DNA of 64,000 bases from AP-15 sp963832875 (GTDB lineage Bacteria > Pseudomonadota > Alphaproteobacteria > ATCC43930 > CGMCC-115725), in assembly GCA_963832875.1 (NCBI GenBank), contig CAWHWB010000007.1, positions 248,001 to 312,000 of the forward strand, in the 5' to 3' direction. Positions 17,856 to 27,257 of this stretch are shown here, piece by piece; position 1 is the first letter of the stretch; each line of letters starts with the position of its first letter. Under the pieces are notes generated by a model. That model saw only the letters and a list, made by a program, of their open reading frames with translations. It made no database searches and was not told the origin of the DNA. The translations under genes and the position numbers were made by a program.

Positions 17856-18368
17856 TCAATCTTGCTCCGGGTCGCGCAGCCGCGCCAGCGCGGCGAACGG
17901 GGCGTCGACCGTTTCCGCCGCCGCCTCGATCACCGCGTCGGGGTCGCGCGGGAATTCGGGCAGCGCCAAAGACAGCTCCTGGGCCACCGCCTCGCCGATG
18001 TCGATCGAATCTCCGGTCACCGGCTCGAACACGGTCTCGTCAACATCCAGCTCGATTTCTGTCGGGTCCTCGCCGGCGGGCCCGTAAAGCAGCGTGAAGT
18101 TCTGCGAGATCGTGCCCGCGACCGGTTCGAGGGTGACGACGCAGGTCTGCGCGAACGCGGCCTCGAAGGCAGCTTCGAGCAGGACCGCGTCGCCGTCGCC
18201 GCGGCGCAACGTCACCGTCGCGGTCAGCCGGTCGAGCGCCACCAAGTCGAACCGGCGGGCCAGATGTTCGCGTTCGGCAGCAGTGGCCTCGATCTGTTGG
18301 CGAAACGGCGTCGAACCGAGCCGCGCCAGCGCAATTGGCCGTGAGAATTCGGGTGCGCTTGCGCTCAT
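17856..18368 (-). CDS. YceD/DUF177 family protein
   Basis: 170 residues. Family hallmarks are the central single cysteine in TCVVTLEPV, the acidic DPTEIELDVDETVFEPV and the GEAVAQELSLALPEFPRDPDA segment. YceD proteins are linked with 23S rRNA accumulation and sit next to rpmF almost everywhere, as here. Its ATG overlaps the stop of the upstream chaperone gene by four bases. Confidence 0.93.
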   Translation of the reverse strand: MSASAPEFSRPIALARLGSTPFRQQIEATAAEREHLARRFDLVALDRLTATVTLRRGDGDAVLLEAAFEAAFAQTCVVTLEPVAGTISQNFTLLYGPAGEDPTEIELDVDETVFEPVTGDSIDIGEAVAQELSLALPEFPRDPDAVIEAAAETVDAPFAALARLRDPEQD

Positions 18369-18988
18369 CGCGCCGCATCCGAGGAGGCGAACCCCGTGCC
18401 GGGGTCGCCGCCGGGGTCGCCAATGCCGGAGTTGCCGATGCCGGGATCGCCGATGACTGGTAACGGGAAGCCAACCCGGCCGAGAAGCAGTTCCGCGGCG
18501 GCTTGCCCGGCCAACTCCGCCACGGCCCGGCGCACATATCTGGTCATCGCCTCGATCTGCGACGCCGATTTCGATTCGTACATCGTGCCGTATAGGTTGC
18601 GCGCCAAGGCCGCGGCCAGCACCGAATCGCCGCTCTCGACCCCTTGCTGATAGGCGCGGACGCGGCCATAAAACCCCCGCGCCATGCGCTTCACGTGCTT
18701 GCCGACGCTCAGGTCGCCGGTGCCCAGTTCACGCAACGAGCGATCGAGATCGGCGAACATCGTGTCGAAAAACGCCTGAGACAGCGCGGCCGAGCGCGGC
18801 AGTTCGGTTCTGAGGCGATGAAGATAGAAAAATGCGTGCAGGCAGATCAGCTCGAACCGCCCGTCGAGCGTGTCGGGTACGCCATAGGCGGCAAAAAACG
18901 CGGGTTGCCGCGCCTGCGCGACGGCCAGGGCGTAGGCGGCCGCCGCCGCATCGCGAACCGGCTTGCGCCGGGTAAACGAAGTCAGCAT
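18365..18988 (-). CDS. Ubiquinol-cytochrome c chaperone (CBP3-like)
   Basis: Homologue of the mitochondrial CBP3/UQCC1 assembly factor of cytochrome bc1, 207 residues from ATG18988. The core DTLDGRFELICLHAFFYLHRL and DRSLRELGTGDLSVGKHVKRMARGFYGR is typical. A TTG ten codons upstream (19018) is an alternative start. The C-terminus carries an unusual Gly/Asp/Pro-rich tail made of GDPGIGNSGIGDPGGDPG-type repeats, encoded by near-tandem GGATCGCCGATG-like units. Divergent from bamE. Confidence 0.88.
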   Translation of the reverse strand: MLTSFTRRKPVRDAAAAAYALAVAQARQPAFFAAYGVPDTLDGRFELICLHAFFYLHRLRTELPRSAALSQAFFDTMFADLDRSLRELGTGDLSVGKHVKRMARGFYGRVRAYQQGVESGDSVLAAALARNLYGTMYESKSASQIEAMTRYVRRAVAELAGQAAAELLLGRVGFPLPVIGDPGIGNSGIGDPGGDPGTGFASSDAAR

Positions 18989-19134
18989 CGGGATCGCAGG
19001 CACCGCCGCCGTTGACAACGCGCGACTCTCGGCTGAAAGTTCCGGTCAGAAATAAGCCTCGTCTCGATCTGCTTCAACCAAGTCCTGCGTCTGCCGCCGC
19101 TGTGCTGCGTCACCTCTCGCCCCTTCGCCGAGTC

Positions 19135-19638
19135 ATGACCATGCTTCGCTTGTCCTCCGCTTTCGCTGCCTTGTCTGCCGCGGTTGCGCTTGCCGGTTGC
19201 TCAGCCACCGTCGAGCAGCGCGGCCATCTTCCGCCGCCCGACGAGCTGGCCCAGATCCATCCCGGCAAGACCACCAAGGAGCAGGTCGTCAAGATCTTGG
19301 GCAGTCCGTCGAGCGTCGGCGTCTTCAACGACAAGGATTGGTACTATATCAGCCGCCGCACCAAGCAGTTCTCGTTTTTTGATCCGGCGGTGCTCGATCA
19401 GGAGGTCTACGTCGTTGACTTCAATGATGACGGCGTCGTCCAGGCGGTTGACCACAAGACGTTGAGCAACGGGCGGGACATCGTGCCGGTCGCGCGCACC
19501 ACACCGGCTCCTGGCCGCCAGTTGACCTTTCTCGAGCAGCTGATCGGCAACCTCGGCAAATTCAACGGCACCAGCGGCAGCGAGGGTGCCGGCCCCGGCG
19601 GCCGCCAGCCGGGTCCGAACCCTTACAGCGACGAATAA
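19135..19638 (+). CDS. bamE: Outer membrane assembly lipoprotein BamE
   Basis: Small lipoprotein of the BAM complex. From ATG19135 a lipoprotein signal ends in the lipobox LAGC; the SmpA/OmlA fold follows with IHPGKTTKEQVVKILGSPSSVG and DWYYISRR. The C-terminal third is Gly/Pro-rich and disordered. ATG19141 is an equally possible start; the upstream TTG19012 extension adds no signal-like sequence and is rejected. Divergent from the CBP3-like gene with a spacer of about 145 bases. Confidence 0.92.
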   Translation: MTMLRLSSAFAALSAAVALAGCSATVEQRGHLPPPDELAQIHPGKTTKEQVVKILGSPSSVGVFNDKDWYYISRRTKQFSFFDPAVLDQEVYVVDFNDDGVVQAVDHKTLSNGRDIVPVARTTPAPGRQLTFLEQLIGNLGKFNGTSGSEGAGPGGRQPGPNPYSDE

Positions 19639-19666
19639 ACCGGCGATTCACTCCGGATCGGCGAGA

Positions 19667-21775
19667 TCAGATCGCCCATTTGGCCAGCACGGCGAGCAGC
19701 AGCAGCGCCACGATGTTGGTGATCTTGATCATCGGATTGACCGCCGGACCGGCGGTATCCTTGTAAGGGTCGCCGACGGTATCGCCGGTCACCGCGGCCT
19801 TGTGCGGCTCGGACCCCTTGCCGCCGTGATGGCCTTCCTCGATGTATTTCTTGGCGTTGTCCCAGGCGCCGCCGCCCGAGGTCATCGAGATCGCGACGAA
19901 AATACCGGTCACGATGGTGCCGAGCAGCATCGCTCCGACCGCGCTGAACGCGGCAGCGCGCCCGGCGATCAGGTCGACGACGATGTAGAGCGCGATCGGC
20001 GCCACCACCGGCAGCAGCGAGGGCACGATCATCTCGCGGATCGCGGCGCGGGTCAGCATGTCGACCGCAAGGCCGTAATCGGGCTTGGCCTTGCCCTCCA
20101 TGATCCCGGGGATCTCACGAAACTGGCGGCGCACCTCGACGACCACCGAGCCGGCCGCCCGGCCGACCGCGGTCATGCCCATCGCGCCGAACAGGTAGGG
20201 TAAGAGCCCGCCGATGAATAGCCCGATCACAACATATGGGTTTTGCAGCGCGAAATTGACGACAAGATGCGGGAAATAATGCTGCAAATCCTCGGTATAG
20301 GCGGCGAACAGCACCAGGGAGGCGAGCCCGGCGGAACCGATCGCATAACCCTTGGTCACTGCTTTGGTGGTGTTGCCGACGGCGTCGAGCGCGTCGGTGG
20401 TGCGCCGCACCTCGCGCGGCAGATCGGCCATCTCGGCGATGCCGCCGGCGTTGTCGGTGACCGGCCCATAGGCGTCGAGGGCGATGATCATGCCGGCCAA
20501 GGCCAGCATCGTCGTCGCCGCCACCGCGATCCCGAACAGCCCGCACACCAGATAGGAGGCGACGATGCCGACGCAGATCACGACCACCGGGAGGGCGGTC
20601 GCCTCCATTGACACCGCCAGACCCTGGATCACATTGGTGCCGTGGCCGGTGGTCGAGCTCTGGGCGATGCTGCGCACCGGGCGATGATTGGTCGCGGTGT
20701 AGTATTCGGTGATCCACACGATGAAGCCGGTCACCCCGAGCCCGACGATCGCGCACAGCCATAATCCAAATCCGGTGACCGTAGCCCCGGTGGTCATCGC
20801 CAGCGGCGTTCTGAAGCCGACCAGCCAGCGGATGACCAGGGCGATCGCCACGATCGACAGGACGCCGGTGGCGATCAGCCCCTTGTAGAGCGCCTTCATG
20901 ATCCCATTGTCGGCGCCGAGCCGGACAAAGAACGTGCCGATCACCGAGGTCACGATGCAGACGGCGCCGATCACCAGCGGCAGCAGCAGCAGCTTGTCGC
21001 GCAACGGCGGAGTGAAAAACACCGCGGCGAGCAGCATCGTCGCAACAATGGTGACGACATAGGTCTCGAACAGATCGGCCGCCATGCCGGCGCAGTCGCC
21101 GACATTGTCGCCGACGTTGTCGGCGATGACCGCCGGGTTGCGCGGGTCGTCCTCGGGAATTCCGGCTTCGACCTTGCCGACGAGGTCGGCCCCGACATCG
21201 GCGCCCTTGGTGAAGATGCCGCCGCCGAGGCGGGCGAAGATCGAGATCAATGAGGCGCCGAAGCTCAACCCCACCATGGCTTCGAGCACCAGGCGTAGAT
21301 CGTCGTCGGGCATCGTCGCGCGCAGGATGAAATAATAGATCGAGACGCCCAGGATCCCGAGCCCGACCACCAGAAGGCCGGTCACGGCACCCGCCTTGAA
21401 GGCGATCGCCAGCCCGGATTTGAGGCCGCCGCGGGCGGCCTGCGCGGTGCGCACATTGGCCCGCACCGAGACGTTCATGCCGACATAGCCGGCGCTGCCC
21501 GACAAGACCGCGCCGATCAGGTAGCCGATCGCGACGCGCAGGCCGAGCAGCACGCCGAGCACGAGCAGGATCACCACGCCGACGATCGCGACGGCGCGGT
21601 ATTGCCGGTTCAGATAGGCGCGCGCGCCGACTTGAACCGCACCCGAGATCTCCTGCATCCGGGCGGTTCCGGCATTGGCGCTCAGCACCTGCCGGCTGCT
21701 GACAAAGCCATAAAGCAGCGCCAGCACACCGCAGGCGACGACCAGACCGACAAAGGGATAGTATGCGTGAGCCAT
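19667..21775 (-). CDS. hppA: Membrane H+-translocating pyrophosphatase
   Basis: Integral membrane pump coupling pyrophosphate hydrolysis to proton export, 702 residues with about 16 helices. The substrate site DDPRNPAVIADNVGDNVGD is at 209-227 and a second Asp-rich site at TDNAGG (440-445). Lys471 in GNTTKA replaces the alanine of potassium-dependent enzymes, so it should be K+-independent and H+-pumping. ATG21775 gives the usual N-terminus; a longer frame to 21943 is unlikely. It lies downstream of thiL and converges on bamE. Confidence 0.96.
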   Translation of the reverse strand: MAHAYYPFVGLVVACGVLALLYGFVSSRQVLSANAGTARMQEISGAVQVGARAYLNRQYRAVAIVGVVILLVLGVLLGLRVAIGYLIGAVLSGSAGYVGMNVSVRANVRTAQAARGGLKSGLAIAFKAGAVTGLLVVGLGILGVSIYYFILRATMPDDDLRLVLEAMVGLSFGASLISIFARLGGGIFTKGADVGADLVGKVEAGIPEDDPRNPAVIADNVGDNVGDCAGMAADLFETYVVTIVATMLLAAVFFTPPLRDKLLLLPLVIGAVCIVTSVIGTFFVRLGADNGIMKALYKGLIATGVLSIVAIALVIRWLVGFRTPLAMTTGATVTGFGLWLCAIVGLGVTGFIVWITEYYTATNHRPVRSIAQSSTTGHGTNVIQGLAVSMEATALPVVVICVGIVASYLVCGLFGIAVAATTMLALAGMIIALDAYGPVTDNAGGIAEMADLPREVRRTTDALDAVGNTTKAVTKGYAIGSAGLASLVLFAAYTEDLQHYFPHLVVNFALQNPYVVIGLFIGGLLPYLFGAMGMTAVGRAAGSVVVEVRRQFREIPGIMEGKAKPDYGLAVDMLTRAAIREMIVPSLLPVVAPIALYIVVDLIAGRAAAFSAVGAMLLGTIVTGIFVAISMTSGGGAWDNAKKYIEEGHHGGKGSEPHKAAVTGDTVGDPYKDTAGPAVNPMIKITNIVALLLLAVLAKWAI

Positions 21776-21949
21776 CCGAAAGCTTGCCTCGCGACCAGCG
21801 AACAGGGGGAGCCTCCGCTGCCCGGCGAAGGCCGTCGGAGCCGGCGGAACATGGCAGAAGCTTAACCTTTGGGCAACTGCGCCGACGGAAGCGGCCGGAC
21901 GCTGTCGGTCGGAGGGCGGTCCGCCCCGATTGCCCCGCCCCAATGCCCC

Positions 21950-22942
21950 TCAGAAATGACGGTAGCCGAGAGCCTCGACTGCGACCGCCCGCCCCGCGGC
22001 GTCCACTAGGCGCACGCCCTCGCCGGGCTCGATCCGGCCGATCGCGGTCAGCGCCAGGTCGTGCCGCGCCGACAATGCGCGGACCTCCGCCGCAGCTTCG
22101 GCGGATGCGGTGAACAGCAGCTCGTAATCGTCGCCGCCCGACGCGAGCCGGGCGATGACGCTCGGATCGAGCGCGGCCGCCGCCCGCGCCGCCGCCGACA
22201 ACGGCAGCGCCGCCTGCTCGACTAATCCGGCCAGATGCGAGGTCTCGCAGATGTGGCCGAGATCGGCGAGCAGACCGTCGGACACATCGATCATCGCATG
22301 CGCGAGGCCGCACAACGCCGGACCCAGCGCCACCCGCGGCTCGGGGACCCGAAACCGGGCGGTGAGCGCCGCGCGGTGCTCGGCGGCAAGCTCTTGATAG
22401 GACCCGCGCAGCACGCCTAGCCCGAGATAGGCGTCGCCGATCGTGCCGGAAACCCAAACGACGTCGCCGGCGTGGGCGCCGCTGCGCCGGATCTCAATTC
22501 CAGCGGCGAGTTCGCCGATTGCGGTCAGCGACAACACCGCGGGCCCCGAGGTGGCGACCGAATCGCCGCCAAGGAGGGCAACGCCGAACCGTCGCTGGTC
22601 GTCGGCGAGCCCGCGGGCAAAGCCTTCGATCCATTCCAGCCCGCACCTCGCGGGCAGGGCCGTCGTCAACAGGTAGTGCAGTGGCCGCGCGCCCATCGCC
22701 GCGAGGTCCGACAGATTGACCCGCAACAATTTTTTCGCCACCAGCTCGGGCGGGTCGTCGGGCAGGTAGTGCACCCCCTCGACGATGGCATCCGCGGTCA
22801 CGACCAGCCGCTGTCCGGCTCGGCACTCTATCAACGCCGCATCGTCGAGCAGGTCGAGCCCGCCTGGCCCGGCGAGCGGCGCAAAATAGCGCCGGATCCG
22901 CTCGAACTCGCCCGGCGCCTCGTCGTCGGCGCCTGTTGCCAT
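21950..22942 (-). CDS. thiL: Thiamine-monophosphate kinase
   Basis: Phosphorylates thiamine monophosphate to the diphosphate cofactor. 330 residues with DDAALI, TADAIVEGVHY (Asp-rich Mg/ATP sites), NLSDLAAMGARP, GGDSVAT and SDGLLADLGHI. It starts five bases after the nusB stop, ending a ribE-ribH-nusB-thiL operon typical of alphaproteobacteria. Confidence 0.96.
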   Translation of the reverse strand: MATGADDEAPGEFERIRRYFAPLAGPGGLDLLDDAALIECRAGQRLVVTADAIVEGVHYLPDDPPELVAKKLLRVNLSDLAAMGARPLHYLLTTALPARCGLEWIEGFARGLADDQRRFGVALLGGDSVATSGPAVLSLTAIGELAAGIEIRRSGAHAGDVVWVSGTIGDAYLGLGVLRGSYQELAAEHRAALTARFRVPEPRVALGPALCGLAHAMIDVSDGLLADLGHICETSHLAGLVEQAALPLSAAARAAAALDPSVIARLASGGDDYELLFTASAEAAAEVRALSARHDLALTAIGRIEPGEGVRLVDAAGRAVAVEALGYRHF

Positions 22943-22947
22943 CGCCG

Positions 22948-23445
22948 CTACATGTCCGCCGCGCGCAAATTGCGGCCTAGCCGGTCGAGCACGCCATTGG
23001 CGAGTCCCGGCTCCTTGCCGGTGAAAAAGGCGTGGGCGATGGCAATGTATTCGCTGATCGAGACCCGCGGCGGCACATCCGGCCGCTGCGCCAATTCCCA
23101 GGCGCCGGCACGCAGGATCGCGCGCAACACCGCATCGAGCCGCGCCAACGGCCATTCCTCGACCAGGGCTGACGCTATCTCGGCGTCGAGCCGCTCCTGG
23201 TCGGCGGCCACACCGCGGACGATGTCGGCAAAAAATGCCGGGTCGGCCTCGGCCAGCTGGTCGCCGTCGATCTCCTGGTCAAAGCGGTAGCGGGTGAATT
23301 CGCGCACCGCCGCTTCCGGGTCGAGCGCCGGGTTCAGCTCGAGCTGATAGAGCGCCTGGACCGCGGCCAGCCGCGCCACCGTGCGCCGCCGGCCGCCGAC
23401 CCGCTGGCGGCCCTCGCGGGTAATATGGTCGTCGGCCGTATTCAT
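22948..23445 (-). CDS. nusB: Transcription antitermination factor NusB
   Basis: All-helical NusB, 165 residues, with RRRTVARLAAVQALYQLEL at the N-terminus and VSISEYIAIAHAFFTGKEPGLANGVLDRL at the C-terminus. It partners NusE (S10) in rRNA antitermination. Its ATG overlaps the ribH stop by four bases, the standard ribH-nusB coupling. Confidence 0.97.
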   Translation of the reverse strand: MNTADDHITREGRQRVGGRRRTVARLAAVQALYQLELNPALDPEAAVREFTRYRFDQEIDGDQLAEADPAFFADIVRGVAADQERLDAEIASALVEEWPLARLDAVLRAILRAGAWELAQRPDVPPRVSISEYIAIAHAFFTGKEPGLANGVLDRLGRNLRAADM

Positions 23446-23885
23446 CCGGCCTGCGCCAGGCGCCGCTTCAATTCGACGATGGCGAGGCAGGCGCGCACCG
23501 CGGCTCCGCCATGGTCGCGGCCCTCGGGCGCGGCGCGCGCGAGCGCCTGGGCCTCGTTTTCGCAGGTCAGGATGCCGTAGCCGATGGCGAGCCCGTCGCG
23601 CACCGCCAGCTCCTGCAAACCGCGCGCGCTTTCGGCGCAGATATGGTCGTAATGCGTCGTCTCGCCGCGGATCACGCAGCCGAGCGCCACATAGCCGTCG
23701 AACCGGTCGCTCGCGCGCGCCGCGATGCCGATCGCCGCCGGGATCTCGAAAGAGCCGGGAACGCTGATCGTCTCATGGGTGGCGCCGGCCGCGGCCAGCG
23801 CGCGCTGCGCCCCGCGCCGCAGCAGATCGGCAAGATGCGCGTAATAAGGCGCTTCGACCACGAGGATATGCGACGCCTGGCTCAT
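23442..23885 (-). CDS. ribH: 6,7-dimethyl-8-ribityllumazine synthase
   Basis: Penultimate riboflavin enzyme, 147 residues, with the substrate-binding SVPGSFEIPAA, GCVIRGETTHYDHIC (catalytic His region) and GILTCENEAQA. It overlaps ribE and nusB by four bases each, so the three are translationally coupled. Confidence 0.97.
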   Translation of the reverse strand: MSQASHILVVEAPYYAHLADLLRRGAQRALAAAGATHETISVPGSFEIPAAIGIAARASDRFDGYVALGCVIRGETTHYDHICAESARGLQELAVRDGLAIGYGILTCENEAQALARAAPEGRDHGGAAVRACLAIVELKRRLAQAG

Positions 23886-24499
23886 CGTCTCGGGTCCTGA
23901 TCGACGATCGGCCTCGCCCCGCCGAGCAACCTCGCAACATAGCGGGCGATCATGTCGATTTCGAGGTTCATCTCCTGCCCCGGCTGCGCCGCATCGAAGC
24001 TGGTGCAGGCGAGCGTATGCGGGATGATGTTGACGCCGAACCGGCGCTCCGCGACCTCGTTCACTGTCAGGCTGACCCCGTCGAGCGCCACCGAGCCCTT
24101 AGGCGCGATGAACGGCATCAGCGCGTCCGGCGCCTCGACCACAAAACGCACCGATTCGGCCTCGGGCCGCCGCTCGACGATCCGTGCCAGCCCATCGACA
24201 TGGCCCGACACCAAGTGCCCGCCCAATTCGTCGCCGAGCCGCAGGGATTGTTCGAGGTTGACTGCGGTACCCTCGGTCCACCGGCCGATCGTGGTTCGCG
24301 CCAAGGTCTCGGCCGAGGCTTGCGCCGTGAACGCCCCGTCCTCGACCGCGATCACCGTCAGGCAGGCGCCCGAGCACGCGATCGACGCCCCGATCGCGAT
24401 CGAGGCGGGGGCGAACCCGGTGGCGATGGTCAGCTCGGTAATGGCGCCCCGCCGCACCCGCCGCACCCGCCCGAGATCGCTGACGATGCCGGTAAACAT
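23882..24499 (-). CDS. ribE: Riboflavin synthase, alpha subunit
   Basis: Converts lumazine to riboflavin. 205 residues in two lumazine-binding halves: MFTGIVSDLG, CSGACLTV and GHLVSGHVDG in the first, KGSVALDGVSLTVNEV and NIIPHTL in the second. ribH follows directly. ribBA, which normally lies between them in alphaproteobacteria, is missing, and ribD is 8.4 kb upstream. Confidence 0.96.
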   Translation of the reverse strand: MFTGIVSDLGRVRRVRRGAITELTIATGFAPASIAIGASIACSGACLTVIAVEDGAFTAQASAETLARTTIGRWTEGTAVNLEQSLRLGDELGGHLVSGHVDGLARIVERRPEAESVRFVVEAPDALMPFIAPKGSVALDGVSLTVNEVAERRFGVNIIPHTLACTSFDAAQPGQEMNLEIDMIARYVARLLGGARPIVDQDPRR

Positions 24500-24671
24500 G
24501 ACGATAAGGTTACGAGCCCGCCGGCCGATTTACCAGCCGACTGTCGCCCTGGCGCGGCTGCCATGCGCCAGCCCCGAACCAGGACCCCTGGCCCACGGCG
24601 GCAACATGCCGGCCGATCCGTTCGGGTCGCCGTCTGTGGCGTTACGACCAAGGCGCCGGCGCATACCGCAG

Positions 24672-25652
24672 CTACGACCTGGTCTCCTCGCGGTATAGGC
24701 TCAACGCATTCATCACCGGCGCGTCGCTGAAGCTGAACAGGAAGGCCGGGCGGTCGCCGCTGTTGACGTGCTCGGCGAAGGTCCAGGTCGGCACCGTGAA
24801 CACGTCCTTGTCTTCCCAGTCGAGCCGCTCGTCGCCGACCATCGAATAGCCGGCGCCCTCGACCACGTGATAGTTCGTGCGGCAGACACGCCGCCAAGCC
24901 CGCGTCTTCTCGCCGGGGCGCAGCAATTGCATATGGCAGGCGATCGTCGGCATCACCGGTCCGCCGGTGACCCGGTTCTTATATTCGAGGATGATCCCCG
25001 CGCCGGCGTCGCCGGTATTGGCGGCGGGCAGAAGCTGCAGGGCCGCCCGCATCTCCGACATCGGGTAGTGCCACTGCGAGGCGTTGACGGCCGCACCAAA
25101 GTCTTGCCTCTCCCGGTGGTATTCCTCGTAGAACCCGGCCTCGAGCATCCGCACCAGCGGAGTATCCAGGCCGTCCAGCCAGATCATCGGCGCATCGGTG
25201 TCGTTGGCGTGGTCGTGCCATGACCAATTGGGGGTCAGAACGAGATCGCCCGGGTACATGGGCACGCGTTCACCGTTGACGACTGTGTAGCCGCCCTCGC
25301 CCTCGATGATCAGGCGAAGGGCCGCCGCGGAATGGCGATGGGCCCGGGCAATCTCGCCCGGCATTACGATCTGGATATTGGCGACGAGCGTATTGCTGGC
25401 GGACCCGGCCAGTTTGGGGTTGGTCAGGCGCAGAACCCGGCGCTCAGCCTGCTGGGTACCGACCAACTCGGCCGCCCGCATTGCCTGTGGTCGGAGATCC
25501 CGCCAGCGCCACAAATATGGCACGGCCTCGCTCCGCGGCTCGATGCTGATGCCGCCGCCGATCCAGGCCGGCGTCACGTGCTGCGCCTGCAATTGCGCGT
25601 AGTAGTCCTGCAGCTCTTCTTGCGAAGACTGGATGTCCGAAAGCTCCAGCAT
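24672..25652 (-). CDS. Cupin dioxygenase, gentisate 1,2-dioxygenase-like
   Basis: 326 residues with two cupin domains. The N-terminal cupin has the iron ligands His105 and His107 (AHRH), a GEGGYTVVNGERVPMYPGDLV strand pair and the third-ligand region WSWHDH (His146/148). This is the layout of gentisate 1,2-dioxygenase, which opens the gentisate ring with Fe(II) and O2; 1-hydroxy-2-naphthoate dioxygenase is a close alternative. It is the first gene of the block that separates ribE from ribD, followed upstream by an LLM flavoenzyme gene. Confidence 0.85.
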   Translation of the reverse strand: MLELSDIQSSQEELQDYYAQLQAQHVTPAWIGGGISIEPRSEAVPYLWRWRDLRPQAMRAAELVGTQQAERRVLRLTNPKLAGSASNTLVANIQIVMPGEIARAHRHSAAALRLIIEGEGGYTVVNGERVPMYPGDLVLTPNWSWHDHANDTDAPMIWLDGLDTPLVRMLEAGFYEEYHRERQDFGAAVNASQWHYPMSEMRAALQLLPAANTGDAGAGIILEYKNRVTGGPVMPTIACHMQLLRPGEKTRAWRRVCRTNYHVVEGAGYSMVGDERLDWEDKDVFTVPTWTFAEHVNSGDRPAFLFSFSDAPVMNALSLYREETRS

Positions 25653-25699
25653 TGGAGATCCTCCCTATGATCGTGCCCCCCGAGAGCGGCTGGGTGGGT

Positions 25700-26608
25700 C
25701 TAGGACAGCGCCGCGCGCACCGCGGCCAGCCGATCTAGCGAGCCCAGGACCTTCGGCTGATCGTTCGTCAGATGGCGCACGAGGATGTCGGTGTAGCCGA
25801 TTTCCGCGAAGGTGCGAAACCGTTCCGCGACTTCGTCGACCGATCCCGCAATCAGGGCTTCTGCCGGAATGCCGCGATAGCTTCGGCCGAGCGCCTGCTG
25901 CAGCACCGCCTCGGCCTCGGACGACGACTGGCCGACGTAAATGTCACGACGCAAGGCGATGGCGTTTGGCTGCCGGCCGTAAGCGGCGCAGCGCTCACGA
26001 TAGAGATCGGCCTGCACACGTGCCTCCTCGAGGGCAAGGCCGGGGCTCGCGATCCAGCCGTCGCCCAGTCGTGCCGCGCGGTCGATGGCCGGCGGTGCGC
26101 TGGCGCCGATCCAGACTTCGACGGGCTTGACCGGACGCAGCCCGAGGCTCGCTTGCGTGATCCGGAACCGCCGGGCGGAACTCACGGTTTCACCCGCCAG
26201 CAGGCGCCGGATAATGTCGAGAGCTTCCTCGAAAGCCGAAGGACGCGTCCTGATGTTGATGCCCATGGCGGCGAACCGCGCCTCGCCCCAGCCGAGCCCG
26301 CATTGCATGATGAAGGGGCCTCGAGCGATGGCGGCCAGCGTCCCGATCTGCTCGGCCGCCAGCACCGGGTGCCACAAGGGGAGCAGGAACAGGCACCCGG
26401 CCGGGGCCTCGCCCCACTCGGCGAGAAGCCGCCCGAGCATCGGCGTGTTCTGGTAATAGGGCGTAGGCGACACGTGCTGGTCGCCGACAAACAGGGAATC
26501 GAGTGCCGCGCGGTGTGCCGCCGCGGCTCGCTCGATCATAGAGCGCGCTCCTTGGCGCGGATCCGTTGCGTCCGGGTGATTGCTCGTCAGCGAGATCCCA
26601 ACTCTCAT
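25700..26608 (-). CDS. LLM-class flavin-dependent oxidoreductase
   Basis: 302 residues from ATG26608, which has an AAGGATGAGG ribosome site. Luciferase-like features: MRVGISLTSN, LFVGDQHVSP, a GLGWGEARFAAMGINIRTR barrel strand and PVEVWIGASAPPAIDRAARLGDGWI. It is only distantly related to the pair at 9.8-12 kb and resembles F420-dependent or alkanal-type enzymes. It lies 47 bases upstream of the gentisate-dioxygenase-like gene in the same direction; a joint catabolic role is inferred. Confidence 0.85.
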   Translation of the reverse strand: MRVGISLTSNHPDATDPRQGARSMIERAAAAHRAALDSLFVGDQHVSPTPYYQNTPMLGRLLAEWGEAPAGCLFLLPLWHPVLAAEQIGTLAAIARGPFIMQCGLGWGEARFAAMGINIRTRPSAFEEALDIIRRLLAGETVSSARRFRITQASLGLRPVKPVEVWIGASAPPAIDRAARLGDGWIASPGLALEEARVQADLYRERCAAYGRQPNAIALRRDIYVGQSSSEAEAVLQQALGRSYRGIPAEALIAGSVDEVAERFRTFAEIGYTDILVRHLTNDQPKVLGSLDRLAAVRAALS

Positions 26609-26856
26609 CGCCTCATCCTTGCCGCCGGCCCAGGTCCGATCAAACCCGAGCGCGCCGACCAAGCCAAGGATAGATTGCGGTTGCCGCTCCGAAAAAGTCC
26701 GGTGCCGCGGCTTCGTCGCGGTGTCCTATCGAAGGAAGATCACCGGGTCCTAATGTTGCCGATCGTCCCTGTCATACTGCCCGCAGCCTGCAAACCGCGT
26801 TCTTCTGGCGGGGGGCGGGGGCGGCGGGCGCATGTGATGCCGATGAGGAGAACCGA

Positions 26857-26997
26857 ATGTTCAGCCATGTTATGGTCGGGAGCAACGACATCGCCCGGTC
26901 GAAGAAATTCTACGACGCCCTGTTTGTCGCGATGGGCGCCAAACCCGGCGTCGAGGACGCCAGGGGCCGGCTGAGTTATACGCACAATGGCGGACGT
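26857..26997 (+). pseudogene. Truncated VOC/glyoxalase-family gene
   Basis: A GAGGAG ribosome site precedes MFSHVMVGSNDIARSKKFYD, followed by LFVAMGAKPGVEDARGRLSYTHNGG, the first beta-alpha-beta unit of a VOC-fold protein. After about 46 residues the similarity to the family stops. The frame runs on into non-family sequence and a palindromic repeat (27084-27199). The metal-binding C-terminal half is absent, so this is a 5' remnant, probably broken by rearrangement at the repeat. Confidence 0.75.
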
Positions 26998-27083
26998 ACA
27001 GCAAAACCGAGGAGGGCCGTCCTTGCCCGGCGGTTCTCACGCGCGAAAGAGCCTGGCTTGCCGCAATCCTACCCAATCGAGAG

Positions 27084-27199
27084 CGTGTGTCCTTCGAGAC
27101 GCCCGCTCCGCAGGCTCCTCATGAAGATGTGCAATTGTGAGCGACGTCAACGGCTTACGTCATCCTGAGGAGGCACGAAGTGCCGTCTCGAAGGACGCG
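27084..27199. repeat. Dispersed palindromic repeat, copy A
   Basis: The left arm contains GTCCTTCGAGACG and GGCTCCTCATGA. The right arm (27161-27199) contains CATCCTGAGGAGG and CGTCTCGAAGGACGC. The arms are inversely complementary over about 40 bases with small mismatches. A second copy with the same arms lies at 60283-60412. The element belongs to the palindromic repeats frequent in alphaproteobacterial spacers. It abuts the truncated VOC gene. Confidence 0.8.
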
Positions 27200-27257
27200 T
27201 GTCGTTGCCGGAGCGCTTTGACGGGGGCCGGCGACTACCGCCGTCCGCTGCTGCGGA

